NCBI GenBank assembly: GCA_964035795.1
Contig: OZ038324.1
Location: 5,542,510 to 5,606,509 of the forward strand
From: Pterobdella sp. o SKG-2022
Taxonomy: Eukaryota > Annelida > Clitellata > Hirudinida > Piscicolidae
DNA length: 64,000 nucleotides
Direction of reading: 5' to 3'
Shown: piece after piece, positions 1-12,140 of the stretch
Layout: each line of letters begins with the position of its first letter
How positions within the stretch are numbered: position 1 is the stretch's first letter
Position numbers and translations under genes: made by a program
The notes under the pieces: model-generated
The model's input: only the letters and a program-made list of their open reading frames with translations
Told to the model about the DNA's origin: nothing
Databases searched by the model: none

Positions 1-1041
1 GTATTAAGAGGTAGTGTGTGTTTTAGAGGTTGGTGTGTGTTCTAGAGATTTTTTATAGTGTTATGTGTTTGTGGAAAACTTCTCATGAGTTTTTGTCAAA
101 TCTTTTAATAATGTTTCATGTGTTTTTGGACAGTTTATGCTTTTGGTTTCATAGGATTCATGTTTGGCAAGTTATTTGTGTGTTTTAAAATGGCAATGCA
201 TGATATAAAGGTGTTTATGTGCATAACATGTGTTTGTATTATGTGTGTTCAAAGGTGGTTATGCCTTCACACACTTTTGATGTGTGTTTAAAAGTGATTG
301 TGTGGTTTGAAAACATGTGTTTCAAAACACATGCTGATATATCAATATTTCACATGTGTAGAAAGATAAATAGTCTTCATTTTTGCTTATAACAACACTG
401 ATATAAAAATATTAAAAACCTGTCTAAGTATAAAAAAATGAACGAGAAACCACACAGAACGTTGTTTGAAACACATCTATCAAATAATTCATGTACTGTG
501 CAATACGGTATAACAAAGCAAAATTTGAAACACACACAAACAAAAAAAAAGAAAAAAATTCTGGCGGTGAGTTATTACGGTAGCCGGACTGAACAATAAG
601 ACAAGCGATAAATCTTCTGTAAGTAATACGGCGCTACATAAACAAAAATTAATTTATATAGCTCATTACTCAGACAAGTATCGATTTATAGAGGTTATGT
701 AGCTTTGCGAGTTAGGAGTGATGTGGAAGGGTGGAGGGGAAAGGATGGAGAGGGGGTTAAAGAGTAGGGGTTGTAGGATAATTTGTAGTGGTTGTGGAAG
801 TTTTATATAGGAAAAAGATAGTCTGCGGTGAGAGCTGTGAGGTTTAAAGGGTAGCTTGGAGCTTTTTAATTAATGGTAGAGTAATTTTTAGGTGTTTGGA
901 GAATTTTTGATAGTTCAGCTCTCCAAAACAGAAGGTTGAAAGGTTGTTGAAAGGAATATTTTAAAGTATGGGGAATGAGGATAGTCTCGATGAGGAGGGT
1001 GGTGTATGCGGTTGTTAGAAGCTGTGTATAATGGTTGATGG

Positions 1042-1131
1042 TGGTTTATGGTGGATGAGGGGGGAGGATAGTGGTTTGTGGTGAATGAGGGGAAATGATG
1101 GTGGCTTATGGTGGATGAGGGGAGATGATGG
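1042..1131. repeat. 30-bp G-rich minisatellite, three copies
   Basis: Three consecutive 30-bp units start at 1042, 1072 and 1102, each beginning TGGtTTaTGGTGgATGAGGG. They differ by a few substitutions. The plus strand is purine and G rich. The long minus-strand reading frame here (His/Pro/Ser-rich) is a by-product of the repeat. Confidence 0.7.
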
Positions 1132-1796
1132 TGGTATGCCTGTATGAGGTTGAAGATGTTTGAAGGCTTTTTGGGTTGCAAAGAGTCTTTTGTAATGCTA
1201 GAAAAATTTTTGGTTTATTTGGAGTTTTAAGATTCAAGGTTTTATAGAATTTTTTTGGAAGTGTTTATGATAAGCGTATTGAAAGTTTGGGGATTATACT
1301 TTGAAGTTTTTAAAAAAATCTCATTTCAAATGAAGCTTATAAAAATTTTAAAGATTGAAATTCCCAAAAGAAACTTCAAACACCAAAAAAAATTATTTAA
1401 AAAAGGAGAAAAATAGGTAGAAAAATGCATGGAAGGAGAATCAATAGAACTTCAAGATAGACAACATGATATATCTCTGTAAATTTGTCCTTATTGCTAA
1501 ATGTCTGCTTGCTTGGGTGAGTGGATGTTTTCTTGTATATTCATACATGTTTGTGTGTTGCTTTTTGCTTTGTATATTTAATTTCTAATTTTGTATTTGT
1601 GACTCAAAAATTTTTTTAAATTTTTGAATAATTTTAATAAAACAAATTTCTTTCGAAAATTTGAATTTAAATATTATTTTTCTTATTTTGGAGTATATTT
1701 TTCGGAATTTTTATTGGTTCTTCATTGTTGATAATCTCATTCATCATCTTTTCTCTCACTTCCTGAGCCAAACAACTATGAACGCTGAGTATTCGT

Positions 1797-1894
1797 TGTT
1801 TTGTTGTTGATGTTGATGTTGTTGTTGATGTTGATGTTGTTGTTGAGGCTTTTGTTTTGTTGTTGTTGGGGTTGATGTTGAGGCTGATGTTGAG
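1797..1894. repeat. Imperfect TTG/TGATGT tract
   Basis: Interspersed TTG and TTGATG units with interruptions, making a low-complexity tract. Confidence 0.7.
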
Positions 1895-2504
1895 ATTAAT
1901 GATCGTCGAAGAGATGTTTTTTTTTTTTCATGCTGCCATTCATCGTTACTATTATTAGTTTTTTGTCGTTGTGTGTTTTGATTTTAATAACTATAAAAAA
2001 CAACATTTGAATAAAATTCAAATAAAAAACGCTCGATAATTCTTTTCTGAGTTCCGAAAAGCCCAAACAACTTGCTCAAATCCTTGTTTTCAATCAACAT
2101 ATCATTACTCAGTTCGCTTAATTAGCCAATAAAAACCAAAGTCTTTTAATCTAAATAACTTTTAAACGGGGTGGATGAGAAGGGGTTTAATGACGTCATT
2201 AAAACATCATCAATGTGAATACCATCACATTGCAATAAAGCCTTTTTATCGAAATTCACTTTTAAATATTCCTATCGTAGTCAACTTTTCAAATTATTGT
2301 GGAGGAATTTACTTTTAAGTCTTTGTTCTTAAATTAACTTTCAGAAGCATTGTGTTTAAATCATTTTTTGAAAGCTTTTTTTCTTAAAAATGTTTTATCT
2401 TTGCTTTGAAAATTTTCCTTCATGTTATAAAAAAATATAATTTGTTTTTTCCATTCTTTGTTATTATGCATATCATTAGCATTACTCCTCCAATCAGCAT
2501 CCCC

Positions 2505-2540
2505 CATCATCATCATCATCATCATCATCATCACCATCAC
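2505..2540. repeat. (CAT)n microsatellite
   Basis: About eleven CAT units, nearly perfect, with one CAC variant near the end. Confidence 0.85.
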
Positions 2541-2619
2541 CCACTAACCTCCAACACAAACAACACACACATCGTATTGAGATGATAACATTGGTTGCAT
2601 CACTGTTTCACACATGTCC

Positions 2620-2945
<326 letters not shown>

Positions 2946-5699
2946 TGTATTGCAATTTTTCAATATAGATGTATAAATCAAGTTTTATCCACACAATATT
3001 TGACAAAATTTATTAAATTATCTCCTACTTTCTAACACAGAAACTCAAGCTGGCTTCCCTAATAGGGTTCAAATTTTGAGCCACTTTAAAAAATACAAAC
3101 TTATAATCATATGAAACTTTTTCACGTGAAAAAATTATTAAAATTTATAAAGCTCTCAAGTTTTATATTTCAAAACATTTACCTCCAATTTCAGTTGAAC
3201 CTCTCACAGAATATAATTCAAAACCCTACATCGTTCTTCATCATCATTCATAACTACACCACATGTTCGTATGTCTATGAACTTGAGAACATTAACAACT
3301 AGGGCTCTAGTCTAGTAATGTAATAAACTTATACAAAATGCTCCAAACCATTCATTCGAAAAACTAACAAAGATCTTTTTCTTGTTTGTTAAAATATGAA
3401 TATATTCATAAACCCTAACGAGCTGTGAAAACATGAATAAAGAAAATGCAACAGATATCAACTGACGAACGTGTAACCAGTGGAATAAAAAATATATTTA
3501 GATGAAATCAAAGGAAAAACATGGGACTAACATAATGAAAAAAACTAACTTAACAAAAGCTTTTTTCTATATTTAAAATCATATTATACTTGACAAAATG
3601 ACTTCGCTCATGATTGGAGCTCAACATAAAAAAAAACTTGAAGTTAATAAAAGTGTTTTATTTGAATTTTTCTCCTATTAAACTATTAAGTTATTCATAA
3701 ATGTTATGTTATTTTGAGTAGTATACCGTACACCATAGCACAAGCTATTTAAATTGATACCCTATTAAATTCATAGCCGTAATGTTTGTTATGTCTTTTA
3801 TGTTCGTTTTATCGAAGGTTTATCATTTTAGCAATCTTTTGAACTTCATTCATGTTTCTTGAAACTTTAAGTTTACGTAGAGAACGTTGTTTAGAGAATG
3901 ATGCCATGATGAGGGGATCTATTGGTTCATGAAAGAAATGAACATTTTAATGAATCTGTGTGCTTATAAATACAACAATTATACATGAAATAAAAATATA
4001 TGAAAAAACATGCATACATATAAACAGAAACAAAAGGGATAAAAAAAACAATTCAAGAAAAAAAGTGAACAAACAAGATGGAAAATTGCAGAAAAAATTG
4101 AAAAAATTATAAATCTACCAAAAGTGATAAAGACCAACTAACCAATAAAAAACATTTTAAAAAAGTTTAAAATGCTTGTTATGTGCCTCAGATTACTCTC
4201 GTAATTTATGCCCGATATAATTCTATTTAAAACTACATCCACTGTTGAAATTATAAGATTTCGATTAGAAGATTCAAAATTGAATTAGGGACCAATAATA
4301 ATAATAATAAGAATGACAAAATGAATGAAAAAAAATAATATTAATATTAAAAGTAGGAATATTAAAATATTTGAAACTTTTAACGACTAGGTAATAATTA
4401 AACGCCAAAAGATTAAAACTTCATTGGCATTCAAAGCGGAAGTGGGTGGAGTCAAAGGTCACGTGAGATAAAATGGTGGAATTTAAATTGAAATATTTAA
4501 TATGCTTCAAAATATTTTCATGTTTTTGTGATCGTGACAATAAACGCATGAATATAATTATCATATAAACATATACATCATAATAATAAAATTATTTTTC
4601 TAAAAAATAAAATTTAATAATTATATTTTTTTTATATATTTTGTTGTATTTTTTATTTTTTATTACTCCTATCAATATTGTTCATTACGAAGAGCTCGAT
4701 CAAATTTGCAAATGGACGAAATCCCGTAACAACATCAAAAACAAAAAATCGTTGTTAATAAAAAACAAGCACTTTTAATTCAACAAAGTATTGGAACTTT
4801 TCGACTTGCTGCCACATTGATCATTCCCTCAAAAGATGTAGAAGTCGTCAGACACCTCAAGACAGGTACAAGAAGTGTGGCTGAAAAATCTTGCATCGTC
4901 TGGTTTTGAAGTGTTCCGGCAAAACTGACGGATAAATTTTTTTGCAAAATGCTTTATTAACTAGCCTACGAACCCCATCTACTACCAATAATGATGGACA
5001 ATTGGAGAAGCAATAAAAAAGGGTTTGTACCAAGTGAGCGTTTTGAATGCAAACTTAATGCCGGTTTTGAAAGCCTCCTAGTATGCCGCTTTATTCTTTT
5101 TTAATTTTCCTTTTATTAAGTGCCAAATCTTGCACTAAGTTTTCGTCCGTTGTTGATTATCCGCTTGTTTTGCTCATAATTATTGTCCATTTTCTTCAAA
5201 GTTGTACCCAAAATCAACTTAAAAAAAACTAAAAAATTTCAAAAAGTTTTCAACAAATCTTAAAGCAGTTGATAAAAACAAGAAACTGCAAGAAATATAT
5301 TTATTTAAGTGACATACCATGCGAACACAGGGGCTTAGCGCTAATACAGCCCCAAATCCAGTTTTATAACGTTAAACGGCAAAAAATAAAGAACATTAGC
5401 TGCCAGTCAATCGTGACTTCTCTTCGCAATCTCTATCATTATTTACTCTCTATAAAGTTGCAACTGCTTTTTAATTCGCTTCATAAGAATAATTCAATCT
5501 ATGAATTTTTTAGGTTCAAAGATTAAAGCTTTTTTTGTTTCTGTTAATGGCTTTCTTTTATAGATATAATGAACCCAACCAGGCAATACAAAGTTGTTGC
5601 AGGGGTTTGATAGAACTTCTCTATAACATCCAATAAGCTCCAAACATTCCATCAACCTCATTTGACACAACCTATTAGTATCATCTAATCTCTTTCCAC

Positions 5700-5862
5700 A
5701 ACTACCACCCTTGTTCAACCCTCATCCACCACCCTTGTTCAACACGCACCTACTACCCACCTCAACCTTCACCTACCACCCTTTTGAACCTTCCTCTACC
5801 ACCTTCATCAACCCTCATCTACCACCCTCCTCAACCCTCATACATCACCCAACCTCTTCCCA
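5700..5862. repeat. Degenerate C-rich minisatellite
   Basis: Five or six loosely conserved units of about 27-30 bp, built on CTACCACCCTTnTTCAACCCT. They are diverged enough that the period is uneven. Confidence 0.6.
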
Positions 5863-6243
5863 GGTGCACCCCTCAAAGACTTCAAGCTGTGCACTTCATT
5901 TTTCAACATTTAAATGCCCATCTTAGTTTCTTTAACGTTATACATACAAACATAATTAGCAATATCATCACAGTACAAAACAAAAAAACCCACAAAACAT
6001 TACAAGCACATAATGAAGCTAATAAAAACGCACAAACATCTCTATTTCTCCTCAAAACCTCACAAAAGTCCTTTTCCACCCTCCCCTCCCTTAATGATTA
6101 ACTCTCGTGTATTGCCAAAGCTTCTATTGAAACTTTTGCTACTTTTAAATGAAACCTGGAATCGCTTAACAATATAGCGACATAAAGATAATTTAGTTTA
6201 TGTGGAAAGTTGTATTATGTTGATTTTTTTTCAATGTTGTAGT

Positions 6244-6711
6244 CTATTCTTTCCAGTTGCTATAATCGCATTCTTCGTCGCCACTACCTTCAACACGACC
6301 ACTAGCATCACCATCACCACCATTCTCATCATCCTCATCATCATCCTCATCATCATCCTCATCATCATCCTTATCATCATCTTTATCATCATCTTCATCA
6401 TCCTCTTCACCATCCACCCCACCACCACCCTTCCAACATACCATAGAAAGGTCAGCAGGAAGAAAAAAAACATCGTCTTCTTCATCAACTTCATTGTCGT
6501 TCTTCTTGAAATGATTAGAGTAACCATCTATGACTGAAAGATTATCATTATCATCACCATCCTCATCATCATCCTCTTTTTCTTCATCATCATTATTATC
6601 TTCATACTCCGTAATGCTTTTATTTGGATTATTTGCATTTACAATGGAGTTTGCTTTTCTACTTTTAATCGAATTAACTTTCTCCCTTGGCAACTTCACA
6701 AACATACGGAT
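6244..6711 (-). CDS. Possible terminal exon of an acidic low-complexity protein
   Basis: I do not recognise this protein. The minus strand is open for 156 codons from a good-looking 3' splice site (pyrimidine-rich stretch ending TGCAG, just above 6711) to a TAG stop. The first roughly 100 codons are not a simple repeat: a basic start with RMFVKLPREKVNSIKSRKAN, then acidic blocks, then VDEEDDVFFLPADLSMVCWK. The final third is a (GAT)n-derived run of Asp and Glu. Such a long mixed frame is unusual in this AT-rich DNA, which favours a real exon, possibly of a nuclear acidic protein. No upstream exon could be linked, and chance openness driven by the GAT repeat remains possible. Confidence 0.35.
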   Translation of the reverse strand: MRMFVKLPREKVNSIKSRKANSIVNANNPNKSITEYEDNNDDEEKEDDDEDGDDNDNLSVIDGYSNHFKKNDNEVDEEDDVFFLPADLSMVCWKGGGGVDGEEDDEDDDKDDDKDDDEDDDEDDDEDDENGGDGDASGRVEGSGDEECDYSNWKE

Positions 6712-7769
6712 CTGCATGGAGTTTTTGGAAAAATTAATATAAGAAAAATATGAAAAAATTTCATAAAAAATATTCATAATCTTTGGGTTTAAAAGTAGAA
6801 TCTTTCCAAAAATTTTAAGTAAAGATCATAAATATAACAAGGATAAAACGAAGGAAAGGAAGATGGCGTAAAATCGTGCGTTTAACGCATATGATGTTAT
6901 CTATGATGAGCATCGAGATAAAACAATGAAAAATTTAATTAAATACAAAAATAATTATATTTTAAAAGTGAAAACAAATATAAAAAAATAAAAAAAATTA
7001 ATTTTTGGGAATTTTTAACTAAAATGTTATGTTGAAGTTTTAATTAAGAAAGCTTTGTGAAAGCGTGGAAGCAATATATACTAAGAATTAATAGAATTGA
7101 AAAAAAAATGGAATGTTTGATGTCGTGGGTGTGTAAAGAAGTTTTCATATTCCAAGCAGGTGGTGATGAAGAAGAAGAAGAAGAAGAAAAAAAAATAATA
7201 AAAAATTAATTTAAAAAAATATAATAAATGAATAATAAATGAGAATGAAGAGCATAAAAAAAGGCGGAAAAGGAAAAAGATTATTAAAACAAAGATAAGA
7301 CTGTAATTACAAAATATCAGCAAAAACACAAAGAATTGAATGAAGATATAAAAAGGCGAGTGATAATTATCTACATATTACTGCTGGCGTAGCTCAAAAC
7401 CATTTAAGATAGCATCGAGGATAATTGAAAAATTATTGGAATAAAATTTCCTGGTTGTATTGATCTTTGCAAAGATTCAAATAAACTTTTGAAATGATGT
7501 ATTTAAAAAAGTTAATTTCATGTCAAAAATTCTTTTCGTTTGAATTTAAATATTTGATATTTTTCCAGAGATTTATCTTAATCTTTTAGCATTTAATAGA
7601 TGTTACCTAGTTAATTATTTGATACATTATGTTTTATATTGAATTATCAATAAAAAATGTTGAAATAATACCAAAGAAACCAAATAGTAGGGAACAGGAA
7701 GGACAACAGACGTGTGAATCTCTCTTTCCGCTAATTATCCTCTCATTCATGTGTGCGTTTCTTTTTATT

Positions 7770-7985
7770 CTCATTCATTCATTCAGCCATTCATCCATTC
7801 ATTTATCCTTACTTTCATCCAATCATTTATCCTTACTTTCATCCATTCATTTATCCTTACTTTCATCCATTCATTCATCTATCCATTTATTCATCGATTC
7901 ATTAATTGATTTATATATCTCAATTTATTTATATTTTATCATTCCTTAATCCATCCATCCACTCATTCATCCATCCATCTATCTA
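7770..7985. repeat. TTCATCCA-type tandem repeat
   Basis: A degenerate TTCA/TCCA array. Within it, three near-identical 24-25 bp units read TCATTTATCCTTACTTTCAT between about 7799 and 7875. The open plus-strand frame is a repeat artefact. Confidence 0.75.
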
Positions 7986-8410
7986 TCCACTTAAGCAATT
8001 TCTTGCAGTAAACACTTGAGCACACGGCCTCCGTGTGACGTCATAAGCATGTGTCACGTGATTAAAAGTAGGTCATCTGATTAAATGAGGTCACACTGAG
8101 GTGATAGGAGTGGTGAATGGAAACATAAAATACCTCTTGATGAGTGGAAAATGACTAATAAAAGATCATAAAATATACAATTTAAAAGTAGATTTGAATA
8201 AAAATAGACGCTAAATTTAAATCACAAAAATTTTTGTATAGAGGAATATTTGTGGAGAATTGGGCAGTTCACATGAAATAATAGTTTGTAATGGCTGCTT
8301 TTACTTTATGGAAAAAGTCACAAAAGATTTTTTGAAGGTTTTAAAAACAAAGAGAATAAATACAAAGAACAGACATTTATGTCATAATAGAGAAAAAATA
8401 TTCTCACAAA

Positions 8411-8475
8411 TGTTGCCAAGCGGTCTTTTTTCAAAGCCAAATTTGGGTTATTTGGCTTTTTGCCTCCAGGCAACA
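8411..8475. other. Nested inverted repeat (hairpin)
   Basis: TGTTGCC at 8411-8417 pairs with GGCAACA at 8469-8475. Inside it, AAAGCCAAA at 8433-8441 pairs with TTTGGCTTT at 8451-8459 around a 9-nt loop. TTGCC/GGCAA at 8460-8473 offers an alternative small stem. It may be the core of a short palindromic element or a structured transcript. Function unknown. Confidence 0.35.
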
Positions 8476-9750
8476 AATACCTTTTTAAGGCATTGTAGCC
8501 ATATGTCAAGTAACAAACTATCCTTCAAAACCTCTTCATAACAACCTCAAGGGCATTCATGGGTGGTTCCCAATGATATGAAAACTTATTTTATTGGAGG
8601 TTGTAAAGAGAGATTATCTTATGAAAATAAAATAAACAACAAAAATCACTGGAATTTAAGCGAATGAATTAAAAAAAAACAAAAACAAAAAACTCAACAC
8701 AAAAATCCCACACACACCAACAAAAAATCACAAACCCATTCATAATATTTCAAGAGAAGTGTGAGGAAAAAATGTGTGAGTAAAAGATGTGTGTTCTTTT
8801 ATACATTTTGTACTTCTGTATTATAGCTATTCAGTTTCAATTCATATAATAAAAAAAAAAACAAAAACAAAAAAAACCTTTTATTTTTTTTATTTTTATA
8901 TTAGTAGTAGTTGATAAATTCAAAATATAAATATAGTAAGCAAACAAGCTATTTGAGGAACACTGGCTTCTAAGGCTGTTATTTTGAAGCTTCTGTAGGC
9001 CTCAGTTTCATGAGGCGTAGTGAAGCAGTTTCTGATGTTAATTTCATCATTTTGTTGCTATTATTAGATATTTAATTGTTTTTATTTTTTTATTGCTATT
9101 ATTAGCTTCATCAATTTCATTTTATTGCTATAAATGTTTTTGTTAGCATTATCACTTATTATTATTATTATCAATTATTGTTATTACTATTATCATCAAT
9201 TATTATTGTTATTATTATTATCATCAATTATTGTTATTATTATTATTATCGATTTTTATTGTTATTAACTATTGTTATTCCTATCAATCAATATTAGTAT
9301 CGTTGGTATTTTTACTTTAATTATCAATTATCCTCATAACTACAAAAACTTTCATTATTCTTTTCATTTCCATTAGTTATTTAAAAATATCGTTTTGACT
9401 ATGGATTTAAACTTTATTTTCGATATGAACTATTTTAAAAAGAGTAAGCTAATCAAAACCTCTTTAGAAAAAAAAACTACGCTGTCGTTTAATTGCACAC
9501 TTCTCATCTTATGCAACGCTATATAACTTCATATCAAAACATACTTTCTTGAAACTATGCTTAAAATTATAAATCATTTCAAAACTCTTTATCAAACGTT
9601 GAAAAAACTGAAAACCAGTACATATTCTTGCTTCAAGGGTAGGGGGTGGGACGGGAAGTCCCATGGGAAATCAAAAATTCCCAATGATGTGATTAAAGAT
9701 TGGGTCTTTTGGACAATTTAATTCATCACAAGATGTAGTGTTGTGTTATG

Positions 9751-9777
9751 GTGATGATGGTGATGATGATGATGATG

Positions 9778-9825
<48 letters not shown>
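9751..9825. repeat. (GAT)n microsatellite
   Basis: Nearly pure GAT/TGA trinucleotides with two short interruptions. The poly-His minus-strand frame is an artefact. Confidence 0.9.
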
Positions 9826-10206
9826 GCGTGTTTGCAGTAGGAATGAATGTTTTAATGATAATGAAAATAATAACCATGACATAAATGAAAATATAAAAAA
9901 TAATATTATTAATAATGGAAATAATGATGGAAATATAGATAAAAATATAACTGAAAATAGTACTAGTGATAAAGTAACATTCAAAGAAAATATGTATGTT
10001 TTAATGGCGATGATTACACAGTAGCCCGTAATTAAGCAAACATTTGAAAATGTTACTTAGTTAACGAAAAGCTTTGATCTCAATAAAATTTATTTGTGTC
10101 CCTAAAAATAAAGGTAATAATAGTTAGATAACCTTTCTAAATTTTTACTTGAACTGGATGAGTATTTTGATAAGGATATAAATATGTGCTTGACCTGATA
10201 ATAACT

Positions 10207-10370
10207 GTCGGTCCCTATAGCTTAAAGGTAGTGCATTAGCCTAATTATCTAAAGTTACCGGGTTCGATCCCGCGTGGCTGACAATTAGCACCTGTTCCAC
10301 AGTGTGTTTTCGCTACATTAAATTTGTAACAAGCGCTTTGATCTATAAATACCGCGTTACATTACATTAC
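10207..10370 (+). mobile_element. tRNA-derived SINE, copy 1
   Basis: The tRNA-like head has an A-box-like TATAGCTTAAAGG and a perfect B-box GGTTCGATCCC at 10261-10271. A tRNA-unrelated body follows, with CAGTGTGTTTTCGCTACATT and AAGCGCTTTGATCTATAAA. The 3' end is a short TTACA-repeat tail. Two further copies at 35838 and 51410 share head, body and tail. This copy lacks the GGAAAGCGCTTTAT-like segment found before the tail in copy 2. Internal RNA polymerase III promoter boxes are expected to drive transcription, and mobilisation would need a partner LINE. Confidence 0.9.
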
Positions 10371-10924
10371 AATGATATCAATATGGGCTCCTATTGGTTC
10401 AGAGTTTTTTGGCGTCATAATCGTCGTGAAAAATAATTGATATTTCATTGGATAAATTTCACTGGGTAAATTATTGTGTTTTTTTTGTTTTTTTATATTT
10501 TTTTATGACAACTGTTAATTTTTTATTTGTTTTTTCTTGTTTTATTTTTTTTTATTTTTTTAACAACTTTTTATCAGTATTTTTTTTATTTTTAATTTGT
10601 TTTGGAATTATTTATATTGAAATCCTACCAAATTATATACCAAATAGCGATTATTTTTCATTATTTCATTAAAATATTATTATTAAAATTATTATAAATA
10701 TTTTATTAAATACTAAATTTTTTAAAAATATTTTCTGTTATTATTATTTTTATTTAATTATTCTTACTGTTATTATTTATATTAAAAAAGTGTCTCATCA
10801 ATATAGGAGCTACAAAACTCTTCTTCCAATTTCACATTTAATTAAGTTTCAATAGAAAATGGTGGGTTGTGATCATAAAGATGATGATGAAGAAGACGAA
10901 GACTAAAAAGATGATAATGTTGAT

Positions 10925-10980
10925 TACGATGATGATGATGATGATGATGATGACGATGATGATGATGATGATGACGATAA
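10925..10980. repeat. (GAT)n microsatellite
   Basis: GATGATGAT units with occasional GAC. Confidence 0.85.
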
Positions 10981-11118
10981 GAATGACGCCTTAGCGTTTA
11001 GGCTTGCTAGTTGGTAGGGCTGCTACCCTTTCAGGGTACAAATCTAAGCAACCCTTCCCTGTCTTCCAGTCATCTTTTGGGCTCACTAATTTTATCTTGT
11101 TTCAAGATAAATTTTGTT

Positions 11119-11173
11119 TGAGAACCCCACGCAGACTGTTTTATCAGTCTGCTCTCATCAGGCTAGGTTCTCA
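11119..11173. other. Nested perfect hairpin
   Basis: TGAGAACC at 11119-11126 pairs with GGTTCTCA at 11166-11173. Inside, GCAGACTG at 11131-11138 pairs with CAGTCTGC at 11145-11152 around a 6-nt loop. Two perfect 8-bp stems in one 55-nt stretch are unlikely to be accidental. It could be part of a transposable element or a structured RNA. No transcript evidence is available here. Confidence 0.45.
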
Positions 11174-11716
11174 AAAAAAGTTCTCAATATGCAAAGAAAC
11201 ATCCTAAGACCAACACTAACAGCCTGATGATGAAGATAGACTACGTTCCTAACCTACACGGCGGAACATAGGGGTAATAAAAAAGAATAGAAAAGATGAT
11301 GATGATGAGAAGGATGAGAATAATATTATTAAACTAGCTATGATGTTCTGGTACGAAGCTTTTGGGGTGATGATATAATTGAAAAAATGACGATGATAAT
11401 GAACGTTGATGATGAGAACGATGATGATGACGTGAAGGTGAGGATGATGATGATGACGATGATAATGACGTAAAAGCGATGATGATAGTGTCTGCTTCTC
11501 ACTTCGTCAGACTCGTTTAATGAAATTGGCGACCAGAGCATAATTTGAAAATTTAATTAAAAGAATTAAATTTCCTTCAAAATTCAATTTATCTTTTGTT
11601 TAGTTGGCATAGCTCTGAGTATGTGGGATTGTATTTGAGAATGTTTGTTTGTGTGTGGTCATTTTTTTGTTTTTATATCTGTATGATTCTGTTTTAGAAA
11701 CAAAAGATGTATGATA

Positions 11717-12065
<349 letters not shown>

Positions 12066-12140
12066 TCGTGTGTGTAGGTTTGTGTATGTGTGTGTATGTG
12101 TGTATGTTTTTGTATAGATTGGTGTGTGAGTTGGTTTGCT

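Larger units (their letters stand above)
6778..10206. other. AT-rich intergenic stretch
   Basis: No supported gene. It contains poly-A/T runs, a TTCATCCA-type tandem repeat, a small hairpin at 8411-8475, runs of ATT/ATC trinucleotides at 9140-9260 and a GAT tract. CRE-like TGACGTCA and E-box CACGTG motifs are clustered at 8036-8060. Confidence 0.5.

Noticed and set aside
9718..9984. Minus-strand frame with a poly-His run
   Set aside because: Caused by the GAT tract. The rest is T-rich hydrophobic noise.
10207..10280. Functional tRNA gene at the B-box matches
   Set aside because: A-box and B-box are present, but the acceptor stem is broken and the shared SINE body and tail follow, so it is a SINE head, not a tRNA gene.
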